Assembly (NCBI GenBank): GCA_002309305.1
Contig: DBWR01000072.1
Location: 25,016-39,288, forward strand
Direction: 5' to 3'
DNA length: 14,273 bases
Source of the DNA: Treponema sp. UBA1233
Lineage (GTDB): Bacteria > Spirochaetota > Spirochaetia > Treponematales > Treponemataceae
Shown here: piece by piece, positions 13,300 through 14,273 of the stretch
How positions within the stretch are numbered: the first letter of the stretch is position 1
Layout of the letters: each line of letters starts with the position of its first letter
Notes under the pieces: generated by a model
Database searches by the model: none
The model's input: the letters and a program-made list of their open reading frames with translations, nothing else
Told to the model about the DNA's origin: nothing
Position numbers and translations under genes: made by a program

Positions 13300-14273
13300 A
13301 TGGAAACTATTCAAACATTGCCGGGCAAGCCTTTTCCTCTTGGAGCGACACCAGGCCCGGATGGGGTTAATTTTTCCGTTTTCAGCAGGAACGGAACCAA
13401 GGTCATTCTGAGTTTATACCGCAATTCGGAGGACAACGACCCCTATGCCGTTATAGATTTTGATCCTAAGTTGAACCGCACTGGCGATATATGGCACGTC
13501 TTTGTACCGGGTATCAGGGCTGGTGCACTATACACATATCAGGTGGATGGACCTTTTGAGCCTTCTGAGGGGCACCGCTTCAACGTAAAGCAGCTTCTTT
13601 TTGACCCCTATGCAAAGGCAATCACTCCGGTTTCCGTCTTCCACAACCTGCCACCGACCTACCGCACGCCGGTGGACAAGACCGACATCGAGCTGGCGGA
13701 AAGCAGGCACCTATACCAGTTTCCCAAGAGCGTTGTAGTCGATGATCGTGACTTTGACTGGGGTGGAGACAAGCCGCTGAACGTTCCGCTGGACAAGGCC
13801 GTAATCTACGAGGTTCACGCAAAGGGCTTTACTGCAGGAAAGAATTCCGGAGTAAACAATCCGGGGACATACGACGGCTTCATACAGAAAATCCCCTACC
13901 TCAAGCATCTTGGAATCACTTCCGTGGAGCTTCTTCCTGTATTTGAATTTGACGAATACGAAAACACCAACGAAAACCCGCGTACCGGCGAGCGCATGAA
14001 AAACTACTGGGGATACAGCACGATTGCTTTTTTCGCACCCAAGGCAAGCTATTCATCAGACAAGACTCCAGGCGGCTGCGTAAGGGAATTCAAGAGGCTG
14101 GTAAAGGAACTTCATTCTGCGGGAATTGAACTCATACTGGACGTTGTATTCAACCACACTGCAGAAGGCAACGAGCACGGCATCGCACTCAACTTCCGGG
14201 GTTTTGACAACAGCATCTACTACGACCTTGTTCCAAGCCACAAGGAATACTACATGAACTATTCCGGCTGCGG
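13300..14273 (+). CDS. glgX: Glycogen debranching enzyme GlgX, 3' end beyond window
   Basis: The visible 324 residues open with GKPFPLGATPGPDGVNFSVF, the start of the CBM48 (isoamylase N-terminal) domain, and continue through YTYQVDGPF and a linker into the GH13 barrel: KAVIYEVHAKGFT, IPYLKHLGITSVELLPVFEF, YWGYSTIAFFAPKASY and LILDVVFNHTAEG, where DVVFNH (281-286) is conserved region I. This matches GlgX/isoamylase-type debranching enzymes, which hydrolyse alpha-1,6 branch points of glycogen in the cytoplasm after phosphorylase trimming. The catalytic Asp and Glu lie beyond the window. ATG 13300 has no Shine-Dalgarno sequence and lies about 3 nt after the expected transcript start. A plant-type isoamylase-like relative (TreX) is the main alternative name. 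It borders the accessory region on the right. Confidence 0.92.
   Translation, partial: METIQTLPGKPFPLGATPGPDGVNFSVFSRNGTKVILSLYRNSEDNDPYAVIDFDPKLNRTGDIWHVFVPGIRAGALYTYQVDGPFEPSEGHRFNVKQLLFDPYAKAITPVSVFHNLPPTYRTPVDKTDIELAESRHLYQFPKSVVVDDRDFDWGGDKPLNVPLDKAVIYEVHAKGFTAGKNSGVNNPGTYDGFIQKIPYLKHLGITSVELLPVFEFDEYENTNENPRTGERMKNYWGYSTIAFFAPKASYSSDKTPGGCVREFKRLVKELHSAGIELILDVVFNHTAEGNEHGIALNFRGFDNSIYYDLVPSHKEYYMNYSGC

Overview
The window looks like spirochaete DNA, most likely a Treponema of the gut, rumen or oral type. This is inferred, not proven. It rests on a lipoprotein with a relaxed spirochaete-style lipobox joined to a discoidin-like glycan-binding domain, on mid-range GC with AT-rich promoters, and on the general character of the proteins. 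Housekeeping or cell-surface genes sit at the two ends: a lipoprotein (cut by the left edge, minus strand) and tsaD (plus strand) on the left, and a glycogen-debranching gene glgX (cut by the right edge, plus strand) on the right. About 11 kb of accessory, defence-like DNA lies between them.

Left part of the island (1842-2583). A Phd/YefM antitoxin and a RelE/ParE-type toxin lie on the minus strand. The toxin reading frame is broken at a run of seven A; a -1 shift there restores a normal 102-residue toxin. Next to it is an unexplained 68-bp inverted-repeat-bounded segment.

Central part (2605-11196). Four tightly spaced minus-strand genes form one operon: a UvrD/AddA-type helicase, a small RecB/Cas4-type PD-(D/E)XK nuclease, then Mod and Res of a type III restriction-modification system. 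A near-consensus sigma70 promoter (TTGAAA-17-TATAAT) drives it. The most unusual point is that the iron-sulfur nuclease domain is split between the first two genes: the first cysteine and the conserved histidine end the helicase ORF, while the GVVD, DLK and CxxCx5C motifs are in the next ORF. The join sits at a run of five G, and one extra G would fuse the two into a single protein. The Mod target-recognition region is strikingly AT-rich, which suggests a swapped specificity cassette.

A divergent XRE-type regulator (11360-11689) shares the intergenic region with the operon promoter. That region holds four copies of a (A/G)TCTA(A/T) motif at exactly 31-bp steps, three of which extend to longer shared sequence. 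They overlap the operon promoter and are a good candidate operator array.

Right part (11703-13290). A possible LPD3/BECR-fold protein and a class II Fic enzyme each sit behind an almost identical 83-bp promoter/leader block, and the core of the same promoter precedes glgX a third time. The two accessory genes therefore appear to use a copied promoter, and the 83-bp direct repeats could allow loss of the gene between them. No tRNA, rRNA, CRISPR array or transposase was recognised, and no stretch over 300 bases lacks a gene.
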